Below, one piece after another: positions 25,701-37,318 of a DNA stretch of 64,000 bases. Below the pieces are notes generated by a model. It did not search any database. It saw only the letters and a list, made by a program, of their open reading frames with translations, and was not told the DNA's origin. The DNA lies in contig NC_069136.1 in the NCBI RefSeq assembly GCF_026914265.1, forward strand, positions 54,601,658 through 54,665,657, given 5' to 3'. Position 1 is the stretch's first letter. Every line of letters starts with the position of its first letter. This stretch comes from Mya arenaria. Its lineage: Eukaryota > Mollusca > Bivalvia > Myida > Myidae. A program made the translations under genes and the position numbers.

Positions 25701-25988
25701 AGGCTGCGGATGCATTGCAGTAATCTTAATGAACATTTGTTCTCTAAAAACATTATCAATAGTCCAAATTGTCAATGTGGTGAAATCGAGGACACCTACC
25801 ATTTCTTTCTCACCTGTCCCCTTTATCGTGCACAAAGGCATCATCTACTCGAACATCTGTCTTCTATTGTGCCTATGTCACTACAAGTACTACAATATTC
25901 AATCACGTTCAAAACTACATTCGCCAAACTAAACGCCTTTGATCTACTTAGGATAATAAGAACAAACCAGATTCTACAACTGATCTGA
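22759..25988 (+). CDS. LINE ORF2: endonuclease and reverse transcriptase, broken
   Basis: Order of parts: a 2A-like motif SGDVHENPGP at about codon 48; an AP endonuclease (AFTETWL at about 23060, TGDFNLDMN at about 23380, and RYHCPIF at 23580 where SDHCPIF is usual, so a catalytic Asp is lost); a thumb-like region; reverse transcriptase (NYRPLSLLSVISKVLE, then [20 protein letters not shown] at about 24765); FAYDTTLY where FADDT is expected, so the second active-site Asp is lost; and a C-terminal Cys-His segment (CQCGEIEDTYHFFLTCPLY, about 25770). Frames change near 23190, 23610, 24610 and 25670, and a normally present block before NYRPLS is deleted. It encoded the nicking and target-primed copying enzyme; it cannot work now. 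Confidence 0.85.
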
Positions 25989-26350
25989 CCTGTACATGCC
26001 CTGTCTTCCCGCTTCTTGACGCTTCCCTTCTATCCAACTACCAACGCGTTTTGCTATTTCCTTCATTTGTCATTCACCTTTCATCTCTTCTATCAAATTA
26101 TAACGGTACCGAAAATATAAACATCATAACAACATTTACACCATAACAAGCAGCTTTAAAGTGTGACAGAAACGAGGCACAGTATAAGCTTATAAGCTTC
26201 CTTCTCAATTCTGTCGTGAATATTTTATGTGCATATATCACTTGCTCACTTTGCCTGTACTTCTATGTTAGAAAACCTTTTATTATTGATTATGCTCTAA
26301 CCTTGTGTATTCCTCAAATGTACTTTATAAAATAAATATTGTTTAAACCA

Positions 26351-27057
26351 AAAGTGTAGATCTACGATTATTTGTTATTGAAGCGATTTTGGAAATTTTA
26401 AAACAAAAGGACGAGTTATAAATGTATAGAATATAGTTTGTTTGGATTGCTAGCATATGCACAATACATAAGCGATAAACGATGTCGCCTTAAGCTACGA
26501 AGTCGAATACAAAAATTCGAACTACAATACATGTAGCGTTTGGAATTAGTGCAAAGGGTACAAACAACCAATTCCAGACTTTGGATAAACGTTGGGTAAA
26601 ATCTGAACTTTCAATTATTCTAAAGGTTAACCATTAGCTCATAGAGCCAATCTGAGTCGAAGAAGGCGCTGTTAAACTGTATTAATCGTATACATGTTTT
26701 ATTTGTGGTGTTTATATTTGTGTATGCAAAGTTTTAAAGTTTGTGTCACGTGTTTACAGTCGTTTGGACCCTTACCTGATGACATAAAACAGGGCTTTGT
26801 TTTGAATTGCTTTATTATGTAATTCATTGTTATACCACTCAGCATTTTCTGTGCACTTCAAATGGAAGAAAATGATACGTTTACAACTTTACAACGATCA
26901 ATTTGCAAGATGATTATAATTTGCTTTTTAAGAGTAAGGCAAATACATTCATACATGTTCATACATGTATTTATTACATGCGTTTTCATCTTGTAGGATT
27001 TCGTGTTTCTCAACTGTTGTTATAAGATATTAATTAGGTATTGTATTGAATATATAT
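26351..27057. other. Intergenic, no supported feature
   Basis: AT-rich DNA downstream of the LINE; nothing supported. Confidence 0.5.
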
Positions 27058-27110
27058 ATGAAAAACTACAGAAACAAGCTCAGCAGCCCAAAGTTTTAAC
27101 ATAAGGCCTC
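27058..27110 (-). repeat. Dispersed 170-bp repeat, fragment
   Basis: The stretch GAAAAACTACAGAAACAAGC followed by TCAGCAGCC.AAAGTTTTAACATAA is the reverse complement of the end of the family described at 7304. Only this end is present. Confidence 0.6.
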
Positions 27111-27384
27111 ACCAAATTGATAACTTGTTCATCGGATTTTATTAAAAAAAATAATGGGTCGAGCTAGCGAAATAATAACAAAGACAATTTGTTTTGAACT
27201 TAGCAAAAAAGAGGAGCGAGCGAAGAGCGAACAAATATATATAGTCACTTTTACTCAAATTTTATTCACTTATTAACTAACCATTAATATTGTAAAAGTA
27301 CAACAAGGATAACATTCGAATTTCAAGTTTTAAGCATTACATAAATTATGACACACCATGTGTTGTTTTTTGTTGTTGTTGTTT

Positions 27385-27389
27385 TTGTG

Positions 27390-27485
<96 letters not shown>

Positions 27486-27498
27486 TGTGTGTGTGTGA
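27385..27498. repeat. (GTGC)n microsatellite
   Basis: About 25 uninterrupted GTGC units preceded by TTG runs and followed by (TG)n. ORFs rich in Ala-Arg-Thr-His or Cys-Val-Arg-Ala across it are repeat artefacts. Confidence 0.97.
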
Positions 27499-27499
27499 T

Positions 27500-28660
27500 T
27501 CGCATAACATGTGACGTGGTAATTTATCGTATATGAAAGCGTCGTCTTATCGACTGGATACCTGACACAAATTGTAATATAAATAAACATACTCTCAATC
27601 TCTGACGCAATGACCTTCCTTGACGGAAGAGGATGATCTCTGCCAAGTTGTACAAATATAGCTAAACTTCAGAAAATAAGTTTTTAACATACATGGACAT
27701 GCATATCTACATATAAAGTCATATCGTTTTATTAAATACCTTCGCTTTCACAGTTCAAAATACTTTTATGAAAGAGAGCAGATATATGAACCGTTACGTA
27801 TAAATGATGAATTAATATAAACTGTTTAGCTGTGGAGCGTGTTAATCACCACCGAATGTCTTTAATCTATCGTTTTATGACGTTGACGTAACTTCTTATT
27901 GTTTGTTTTATCTACTGATGACGGCGTTAAGCCGAAACGTTTAAGATAATGTACTTTACGTAGTTGTGTGGTTTGTTTGATTCATATTCAATCTATCAGA
28001 CTATTCTAATCAAATAGTTGTTACTTAAAGCTTTATGGAGCAAGAGCACACCTATTATACTGCGGTGTATGTTTTCATGTCATCCTTTTCATTCAAATTA
28101 CGTTTAAATTGTTATCATTTGTAACAGTACGATCTAATACACTCAGTGGTAATGCATTCCAGTTCAGTTTTCAGTCGAGTTAATGTGGATCATTTTATAA
28201 ATCAATAGTTTACTGAATCTAACTAATGTGCCTTGGATTACAGTAGATAAGAGATAGCAGCCGACATAGTAACCTAGAAAAGTGCTATACAATAACGGTA
28301 TGTTTTCATACATAATGCTATTTTATCATGAAAAAAAACCCTCATACAATTGCTTTCGACGTTCAATAAACATTTTGAGGTTGCAAATATAAAACCTTTT
28401 TCACACGTATTCACACAATACTTTAATAAAATTTATGACGTCATGTGATTTGATCACCATTATGTGATCTGCGTTGATGACTGAGCAAAGGGAAGCAACC
28501 ACTGTATCGGGTTTGATACACCAAGTGTTTTTAATCTCTACCTATTTTAACGCTAAGGTCGCTCAGGAGTAGTTTTCAAATGACCCGACCACATTTGGCG
28601 ACGTCTCCAATAGAAAATTTTATAATCGTTGTGTTACGGCTTAAAGTTTACAGGAAAAGC
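27500..28660. other. Intergenic, no supported feature
   Basis: AT-rich. Holds a ribozyme-like phrase near 27915 that I rejected. It ends at the left breakpoint of the inverted duplication. Confidence 0.45.
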
Positions 28661-28667
28661 AGCGGGA

Positions 28668-31340
28668 AACAACGCCTTAGGGCTCCATGTGTGAATATCG
28701 GGTAACTTCTTTGCAAAAAAAGTTGTTAGAGCACGTTCATTCATATCTGAACCAAGAGGTGGATCACGCGAAACGGATATCGGATATTTAAAGCTAATAT
28801 TGATATGAAAAACTACACACACAAGCTCAGTAGCAAAGTTTAAACATAAACCCCGTTTAATGGCAGAAGGTAAACGCCGAAGACATATATCTAAAAACAA
28901 TTACAAACCACAAACGAGGAACAACGGCAAAAAACTCCACAGACGACTGTGATATTTGATGAAGCCTGTACATATTTAGACAACAACTCTCTGTGTTTCC
29001 TTTAGCGCCACTTGTGTCCTTGCCACAAATCAATTCTTGTTTAATTAAGGTGGTATTGAACAGTGTTTCACGATAGAAGTGTCCGAGCTGCTACGTTTTT
29101 GAATAAAACTCCGATTTGGAACCAAATAGGACACTTACAAAGTGATGTCTGAACAGGCGAAGAGGCAAACTTTATTTACTGCTTCATTTTCTATTTTAAA
29201 TAGTAGGGCAAGATTGAACGTCTGCTATGAAGTTGAACAACGAAACCACACCGAGAGATAGCGACTCAAAATTGCACACAGATGACGCCATTTTTAGTAT
29301 TGCGAAGATGCCAAAAGTACCTGACGGAGGCTGGGGATGGGTCGTGTGTGCGGCCTGCTTTCTCGTGCATATGCTGATAGACGGTCTATTTTACTCTTTT
29401 GGTGTTATATATGTAGAATTGCTTGACTATTATGGTTCAAACAGAGGCAGCACAGCGTTGATTGGATCATTGTGCCAAGGTGTCCTGTGTTTAATTGGTG
29501 AGTAGATTATATCTTTATAAAATAATTGGTCATATTGGTGATTCGTCATAAGTAAATTATTATTGCTATAATGCTGCCTTTTGACAATGAAAAGCATGAA
29601 ACTTTTCACAAAGTTTGTGTTATTGTTTCCTAACCGTTATTTACATTTGAAAAATATTCATCGTTGTGTCATTAACTGGCCATTCAAAACAACTAAAATG
29701 GTCAACCATGGTCTAACAATACAAACAACTTGAAAAGGTAAAACCTACTAATTGTATTTCTTGTAATACGCTACTTTTATAGATGAAAATCGTTATTATT
29801 ATTATGTTTTAATTAAATTATATAGTCTGTCGCTGATTTCAGGGCCTGTAGTATCCATGTTGGTCAGGAAGTTTGGCTGCAAAACCGTCGCCATTTCTGG
29901 TGCTCTGATTGCGTCTGCCAGTCAGGTTGTCAGCATATTTGCTCCAAATATGCAGTTTCTCTACTTCTCGCTTGGTGTCATGACAGGTTGGTCCTTTGCA
30001 GTCTTGTTTAATTATGTTTCTACCATTTCTTTGGCAACTATACTCTGATAGTCATAACTCCATGGGTTTGGGTATTCCAAACGTGAACACGTTAACTAGT
30101 CCAATTCTCGCTGATTGTGCCATTTAAAAAGTTAGTTTAATTATAAATTGTTTTCTTTTGCAGGTTTTGGATACGGGCTAATTCGTCTTCCATCGATGGT
30201 ATGTGTTGCATCCTACTTTGACAAACGTCGAGCCCTTGCCATAGGAGTTGGGGTCAGTGGAACTGGAATAGGAACTTTTATTTTCAGCCCCGTAACTAGT
30301 TTACTTGTTCAAAAGTACGCTTGGCAAGGGGCAATTTTAGTACATGCTGGACTGCTCCTTAACTGCATCGCCTGTGGTCTTGTGTTTTTACCTCACAGTT
30401 TACTTGCACTTGGCCACGAACAAAAAAATAATTCCTTTGAATTCGAAATTGTCACTGCAAAAGCAGGGCGTAGCAGCCGAGAACATTTAGAAAGGGGGCA
30501 ACTTTGCTCATCAGGGTTTGCTGATCCGACCGAGGAGCCAACAGAAGAAACAATCTGCGATAACCCATTGAAGAAATCTACCGACTTTAGAATTGCCTGC
30601 CCTGAAATGCGATCTCTTTCAGAACAAAATATCACTCATGACATTTCCACAAATGATAATATTTATACGATAACGCAAACAAGTTCCGAACTCATGCAAA
30701 ATTTGAAGGGGAAATATATGTTTACATGTTCATACTTTATCTCAGGATGTATTGCCAGTTTGAAGGAACTTTTTGACTGTGCAATATTTAAGCTTATGCC
30801 TTTTAATCTCTTCATGGTATCATCATTCTTTTACGGTCTCGGGTATTATGTTCCCTACATATACCTTCCAGACACTGCAATTGAATTTGGTAAGTTTGGA
30901 ATATGTTTCGGCATTTATTTAACTTTTAAAAAATTACAGATACATTTTTGTACTGTATCTTTAATGACTGCTCATATGGTCAACATTGCTTCATTTCAAT
31001 TATTTTTAACTCATACCTAAATATGTTGAATGCTTTTTTACGTTTTAAAAAGGCATGTGTGAATAATTCCTTGGTAAATATTTGCACACTAAAGGGAATG
31101 CAAAGGGGGTGTTCAAATTTAAGCTAATAAAGATTCTCCCTTCAGGAATTAAGAAACTGGACGCCGTTTGGCTTCTGTCGGTGGTTGGTATAGCCAATAC
31201 AATTGCACGTGTTCTGTTCGGCTTCCTTTCTGACCGGAAGTGGGTCAATCGGCTCTTCTTATACAGCACGGCCCTAGTCATCTGCGGCTGTTCTACTGTT
31301 GCAGCACCTTTTATGAGCTCATTTTGGTCTCTGGTCATGT
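28668..31340 (+). repeat. Inverted segmental duplication, arm 1 (source)
   Basis: This block, covering the 5' flank and exons 1-4 of MCT gene B with their introns, is matched in reverse orientation by 50610-48128. Similarity begins at AGCAGCGGGAAACAACGCC (about 28671; reverse complement near 50600) and ends inside exon 4 at CATTTTGGTCTC (about 31330; reverse complement near 48128). Introns are alignable as well as exons, so this was a DNA duplication, not retrocopying. Confidence 0.85.
28795..28950 (-). repeat. Dispersed 170-bp repeat, copy 4
   Basis: Reverse complement of the family described at 7304, about 280 bp upstream of the MCT gene B start. It was carried along in the inverted duplication, giving the copy at 50322-50478. 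Confidence 0.7.
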
Positions 31341-33674
31341 ACTCTATATTATTTGGAACGTTTAGTGGTAAGTGATCTCAGTGACGATTGTGATCGGTGC
31401 AATATGTTTACGACACACCTTGCTCCGAGTTCCCTAATTATCTTAAGCTTATCATCTTAAGTATCATATTTCATTTAAACAAATAACGTCCTTAATTCGT
31501 TTTTATGGTAAGCTTTGGGAGACAAAACCTCTATAAAAAGAGAAAATTGTGCAATTTATGCAAAAACAAGCTTAACCTGACCCTAGTTAAAAAGACGGAA
31601 CTGAATATAAATTTAAAAAAATGAGCAGATTACTTTCTAGTATTAATGAGGGTTTTTTTTATCAGCAATGAAATGGTAATCGTTTCTTTCGTATATTATC
31701 TCGGATTGAATGCAGCTGCTACTGGGCATTTCCAGCAGTACTTGTTCGTAATGAAAGCCGCCGCTACTGGGCATTGCCAGTGGTGCTTTTTCGGATTGAA
31801 AGCCGCCGCTATTGGGCATTGCCAGTGGTGCTTTATCGGATTGAAAGACGCCGCTACTTTTCATCAAGATGGCACTGACCCGAACCAATATATTTTGAAA
31901 ATAGATAAAGTATTTTTTGTAATGTATTGGAAGATGAATTTCATTTTATTCTTGAATGCCCTCGGTATAACGAATTACGAAAGTCATGTATCACTAAGTT
32001 ATCGAAATAGACCGAACGTACCAAATATTTTTGGATTAATGCAATCCTAAAATGTTAAAGTGAATAGAAATGAAGCCATGTATGTTAATAATGCATTTAG
32101 TTTAAGAAACAAGTATCATTATTATTATTATGACTAGTGATAACCTATATAAACGTTATTTCACACTGATCTCTCGCTGTCATATATTGTCATGTACTGA
32201 TTTTGCTCTACATGTATACAATAGTTATAAGTTTTGTATTCTATGCGATGTCATATATGTTCTATATATATGATAAATATTGAATTGATCACTGGACAAC
32301 TTATATAAATATTATTTCTTAAATGCATACACATGGACAGTATGTCTACATGTATTTCTGAATAAAATCAAAAATAAACTCAAACTCATCGACAGTGATG
32401 CTCTTCTCATGATGAACAGTTTCAACCAAACCGGAACTGTAGCTATTTTGCGCTTCCGAAGAATCGCTCTATCTAAATGAATTTGTTTTTTATTAAAACG
32501 GTTGGCTTTAAGTGTGTGTGGCGAAAGTGTGCTCTTTTTAAAACCACAGTGTAATTGTTTTGTCCCTCGGAATAATTCGTTTTGTCTTATGATATTTGAA
32601 AACAGAACGAATCTTAAAACGGAGTAGGGCTTCGTTGACGGTACAGTGCACTTGCCATTACTGTCAAAAAACAAAATAAATCAAACGGAAACTGGGACGG
32701 GTTTTTTTTTTACTTTTTTACTTTATTTGTTTATGTTCCTTTATTCCAGGCGTAACTGTCTCGCTGAACTCAGTATTGCTGGCAGACATTGTCGGCATAG
32801 AGAAACTGTCAGATGCATTTGGAATGGCCAGCTTTATCTCAGGAATATCTGTGTTCGCCGGTCCACCGATAGCAGGTTCGTTCCAAAATTATGGTGATGT
32901 TTCGGAAAACGAGACAAATCTGAGCTGTAAGCATTACATTTTTTCGTGCGGTCGAACATGTCGTTAGAGATGGATAAAAACTGTAATAAAAAATTTACAG
33001 GTATAAACAAGGAGTAATTAGTTTCATCCTCTTTGAGGTAGGCTGTATGGTTACACACAAGAAATCCTAAAAATCTGAGCGTAAAATGCGTTTTTGAAAT
33101 ACAGTGTACAGTGTGAAAACTTTTGTCATGTGCTTACATACATTTTTAACAAAATATTTTATATAAATTACTTCCTAGAAAATAAAAGTGGTATGAATAT
33201 ATTATAGTTTCATTGCATACAAAGTTGATGTTGAGAATGTCAATTATTATAGAGGAATAACGTTGTTTAGTACTTCTAAAAATAAAAAAATGGTCTTAGG
33301 TTTAGTGAAGGGAACTATACTCTGTAAAGTGAGGCCCAATTTTGCACTTGAAAGCAGATGGTAACTATAGATAATATATTTACGTTACATGGTTAAACTG
33401 AACATATCTGTAACAATAGGAAAAAGCTGTTTGCAGCTGTAATTGACTTTGCGAAACATTTTATTACATTATTAGTGATAATACATTGTTTAATATAATC
33501 AAACTTGGTGTTCAAACTTGGTGGTCAAACTATTCAAACTACTTTCCAGGTTTTCTGTACGACATCTCAGGAAGTTACTTGGTTCCTTACGTGGCAGCAG
33601 GCGTTACTACAGCAGCGAGTGGCGCCATTCTTTTCCTTATCCCATTGTTTGATAGAAAATCTAAGAAGCAGTAA
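29227..33674 (+). CDS. Monocarboxylate transporter-like gene B (MCT/SLC16 family)
   Basis: Complete six-exon gene: 29227-29497, 29843-29986, 30164-30889, 31146-31367, 32750-32875 and 33550-33674. All junctions are phase 1 with GT/AG sites; the sum is 1614 nt, 537 aa, usual for the family. Likely a 12-helix plasma-membrane carrier with a long cytosolic loop (residues about 215-340). Motifs: PDGGWGW at residues 32-38, and YFDKRRALAIGVGVSGTGIG from about 156. NTIAR at 398-402 places Arg402 where MCT1 has its substrate-binding Arg and Asn398 where MCT1 has its paired Asp. FAGPPIAG and LYDISGSYLVPY near the end are typical. Start: first in-frame ATG, 31 codons before the signature. No lactate-type assignment is possible; the Asn suggests a substrate unlike classical lactate carriers. 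It is the parent of pseudogene C. Confidence 0.93.
31701..31862. repeat. 45-bp minisatellite in intron 4 of MCT gene B
   Basis: About 3.5 units of 45 bp; each begins near GGATTGAA and contains GCCGCTACTGGGCATTGCCAG. Unit starts at about 31703, 31748, 31793 and 31838. The period is a multiple of three, so an ORF of 15-aa repeats stays open, but it lies in an intron. Confidence 0.85.
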
Positions 33675-34516
33675 ACAAACAGCACCGTTATGTATCACAA
33701 TGATAAACCTTGTTTCCGGTTTAATACAAACATCACGTATTTTTCTGTAAAACTCATGTGTTATATAACAATATCACTCCACTCGTCAATCGTAACAACT
33801 CGGCCATCTCCGGGCAAGCTTCGAGATAGACCTCGTAAATAGTAGTAAGGATATACGAAAGTGCGATGCGGCTGCCGGCGATTAACACTGTTTTCAATCC
33901 GCGTAAAGAAGGCCCATTGTAACAACAAGGAAATGGATTTTGTTAAATTAAATGTGCTTGTTTAAGAGAAAATATTTATTGTGACCTCAAAGAATGTTCG
34001 TTTTATGGATATTTAGATGTTTCCTTATAGTTGAAGGACTCTATTTCCTCTAGAAAAATCGTGAGCACACAGAAAAACCGCAGAAAATGTACTTGACAGT
34101 CATTGAAATGATCATACGGTTCATGGCATGCATGAATCATTACATCGGATTAAATGCATGCATGGACTAAATGTCAACATTTTCTCAACAGTTAATACCC
34201 TATGAAATGTAAGTTTTAAGTCATACTTTGCCGTGTTATTTTTTCACACTATGTCTTGCCATTAAAACAACATTACTATTCTGTAAAATCATTGATTGCA
34301 TTGTGCAGACTTTTGTGGATTGTGGAAGGATGGGTGTGAGCTTGGCACCCAGTCAGCTTTACCAGCTGAAATCTATGCATGCTTTTACTTCAGCATTATT
34401 GGGTTTGGGCTGCAGTTTTTTTTTGTGTAAACAGTTCTGTGGGGTTGAGGTGGGGCGGTGACTATCTACGCAGTAAGCTCAATTGTTAGAGTACCAATAC
34501 AACGTTCATGTGGATA
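33675..34516. other. 3' flank of MCT gene B, no other feature
   Basis: AT-rich DNA after the stop codon; an exact polyadenylation site could not be fixed. Confidence 0.4.
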
Positions 34517-34838
34517 TGCACCAGACAATTGTAACCACGGCCTCCCCATCTGGGGAATAGTGGGGACTTTGACTTTCAGTACAGCCAACCCCGGCTAAAA
34601 TCCCCACCCTGCGCGGACGATCCAATGGCAAAATCTCTGCCAAATGCCCCCACACCCAAGGGACTCTAGGTAAGGTCCATTCCCCTCTATATTTTAAGCG
34701 AAGATAAAACCAACGCATTCAACCACCACTGCAGGGTCACCTGATAGGTAAAAACACGGCCCATTTCCCCTGGTTAACCCCAGTATTCCCCCTGACCTGG
34801 GGTGGGAGGGGGGGGGCGGGTTACAATTGACTGGTGCA
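34517..34838. mobile_element. GC-rich inverted-repeat element, copy 2
   Basis: 322 bp with ends TGCACCAGACAATTGTAACC and GGTTACAATTGACTGGTGCA. It shares with the 17753 copy the phrases GGGGACTTT, CAGCCAACCCC, AAAACACGG and CCCCTGACCTGGGGTGGGAG-like blocks, but has about 110 extra bp in the middle (34620-34730). Non-coding. Confidence 0.75.
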
Positions 34839-36110
34839 CTAAGTTGACAGATCTTGTCTTAAAATTGTATTTGTTCAAGGCAGTTCATGCTTCACTTTAC
34901 CTCCTAGGCTGTGGATAAAACCCACTCATTAGAAGTTTCCTTACACATTATACTTGTCTAAATCTATAATTATTAGTCTCAATATTTTTGAGTAAATTGT
35001 CATTTTTTATTAAAAGCAACAACACCAAAAGAGTAACTGATAAGATACTCAACTGATTCATTTTTTTGTAAATAAAAGCCTTAAACAAATATTTAGCCAG
35101 GTTACTAAGCTTTTCAGCAATGTATACCAGACTTTTTTCAATAATACTTAACCTATTTTGAATAATTAGCCTTTAGATCACTCTTCACCAAATGACTCTT
35201 TTATGTCCAACTCCATAAAATGCAAACAAGAATAATTACAGTTTGGATCAACATGTCTCTTAATTTTATTTTTAATATTAGTCAAGTAATAACAGAGCCA
35301 TGTGTATGCAATCCAATGTAAAACTAATGATAAATTAGTTTTTGCTCCCATTTTTACTTTCATTTCTGTGGCAAGACCTTTTAAGTGCATTGAGTCTTTT
35401 GGGAGACTTCACAATATTTCTGGCGCTTAATCCCCATATATGGCTTTAAGTTGCCATACAAATTTAAGTCTTCATTACAAAATATACTGTATGTCTCCTC
35501 TTTAACCATAAACACACAATGAGAGGACTATTTAAAGCATTACCATGTGTCAGAATTATAGATCTTTCTTTACATTTTATTTGTCTAATTGTATTACCGG
35601 TCTCTTTAGCAATATCCTTGTGCCTCTTTGAGTACTTGGCTTGACAGTTTGGTTTTTAATACATTGTTTTGAATGTTTTATTTGTACACAACAATGGTGA
35701 TGATGATGATGACACTATGCTATGCCAAAACCTCAACACATTTTCTTCAAACAAAAAAGGACAAACAAAAAAGGACAGTCATTCAGAATAACTTTTATTA
35801 CATCATTTGAGAAAATAAACTCATACAATCAACGAAATAAACATGTATCAGCCATCCGTAAAATCACAAGCCATGTTATGTGTTTGTTAAATTCAACTTA
35901 ATAAAGAAAATTAATATTGGTTGCAGTAAGCAATGCGCATCACTTCTAATAAACATTCCAACAGACTGAAAAATAAATCAACACAAATGGAAAAACTGTT
36001 TGCAAGTCAGCTAGTACTTATTTTATGCCTTATCAGATTGCTATGCAAGCTGGAAGCTTACAAAATCACTCTTAAGTATGTTGCCTAAGAAGAAACAAGT
36101 ATGGACATCC
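34839..36110. other. Intergenic, no supported gene
   Basis: AT-rich. A 70-codon ORF at 35390-35178 (minus) has ordinary composition but no splice or start context; I leave it unassigned. Confidence 0.4.
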
Positions 36111-36111
36111 T

Positions 36112-36195
36112 TTTCCTGAGGTCAAGAGAAAGTATCTTGGAGGTCTTGAACTCACAACCTTGAATGTGGGGCTTATCCTCTAGACCACTTTCACC
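36112..36195 (-). repeat. tRNA-derived SINE-like unit
   Basis: On the minus strand GTGGTCTAGAGGATAAGCC resembles an RNA polymerase III A box and GTGAGTTCAAGACC a B box, with tRNA-like spacing. The outer stem does not pair, so it is a SINE head or pseudo-tRNA rather than a working tRNA. Confidence 0.5.
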
Positions 36196-36767
36196 TTTTC
36201 ACATTTTAAAGAGCCCAGTTTACAATATGGCATTTGCAAGGATGTGCTCTATTAACAGATTTTCTGCAGTCTTAAAAATTGAACTGAACAAAATAGTTCT
36301 CCTTTATTTGGTCTGCCGATGCCATCTGTTTCTGTTTTTGAAGTTATCTTCCCTCCATAATATAGGAAAACCACTTAAAGCGTATATAAATCCTTTATCA
36401 TTTTACCCTTTTAAAATATATGTTCGGATTTATTTAATAATCACGGACCAACAGATGACTTTTATCTTCAACTTCACATCAATATGTAAGTCATCAAATA
36501 TTTGAGATGACAATATGTTCCACTGAACGCTTTGTTTCCATCTTGCACTCATTTTTCCAAGGAAGGCGTTGCAGTTGTGTTAAGATGATTGCCATGCATT
36601 GCAGGTCAATCCTCATACAATGGCATTTTTGATTACATTTGGATTCCAGTGCCTGAAATAGAAAACAGAAAATACAACAATAATAGGAATTATATTTTCA
36701 GATCAATTATTTTAAAAGCCTGTACAACAACAGAAAAGTATTCACAAAACATTAAGTGCAACACCAA

Positions 36768-37117
36768 TTTAAAGCTGCATCCTCACAGTTTTACTGTTCT
36801 GACACCTTTTTTATTTTTGTCTTTAAACGAGCCAATTGGCAATTATTGAGCAAATGTATGGAAACCAGTGATATTGGACTGCTGACATAATATCAGATCA
36901 CAGTCTTTCATATACAAGTTTGAAAATTTGGTAAAAATTCCTCCAACTAGTCATATAAGGTCACACATAATAGAACAGATTTCAATTGTTTGGGAAATAT
37001 TTTTTTGCTATTGCTTTAAGCCATATAATTAATTATATGTGTAAATTTAATTTAATTACTCCTTTGGGCTTTTGAAGAATGACCAAGAAGAACTGTCAAT
37101 CTGTGAGAGAGCAGCTT
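36768..37117. mobile_element. TTAA-flanked fold-back MITE, diverged copy
   Basis: Begins TTTAAAGCTGCATCCTCACAG and ends GTCAATCTGTGAGAGAGCAGC; interior phrases such as TTTTTTATTTTTGTCTT, AACGAGCCAA and GGACTGCTGAC match the copies at 57114 and 59521. Diverged with small indels. Confidence 0.7.
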
Positions 37118-37318
37118 TTAGCTCTGGACTGCTGGTTAATTAAAAAATATGAAATGAAATTGTTATCATGTTTAAATTCATCTACTATGTTGATATTTTA
37201 ATACTGTCAATCCTTGTTGGTTAATTGTACAAACATGCAGGTACTTTTGGGCTGAAACCAATAGGATACTTGACTGTTAAATTATTGTCCGAATTTCGAA
37301 AATAGCACAACCATTACC

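Larger units (their letters stand above)
19270..26350 (+). mobile_element. CR1/jockey-like LINE, degenerate
   Basis: Non-LTR retrotransposon with ORF1 (19464-20559), a long AT-rich inter-ORF stretch (20560-22758), ORF2 (22759-25988) and a 3' UTR ending near 26350 in an AATAAATATTG tract. The limits are by eye: the 5' edge is set where a GC-richer leader begins before ORF1, and the 3' edge at the polyadenylation-like tract. The endonuclease-RT order, RT motifs and Cys-rich tail place it in the CR1/jockey group. Several frame breaks make it inactive. Confidence 0.75.

Noticed and set aside
27323-27590. ORFs rich in Thr-His-Ala-Arg or Cys-Val-Arg-Ala
   Set aside because: They are translations of a GTGC microsatellite.
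27905-27960. Hammerhead-ribozyme-like phrase CTGATGACGGCGTTAAGCCG followed by AAACG
   Set aside because: The CUGAUGA part and a CGGC/GCCG stem are there, but using that stem consumes the G needed for the GAAA core, and no convincing cleavage-site stem is seen.
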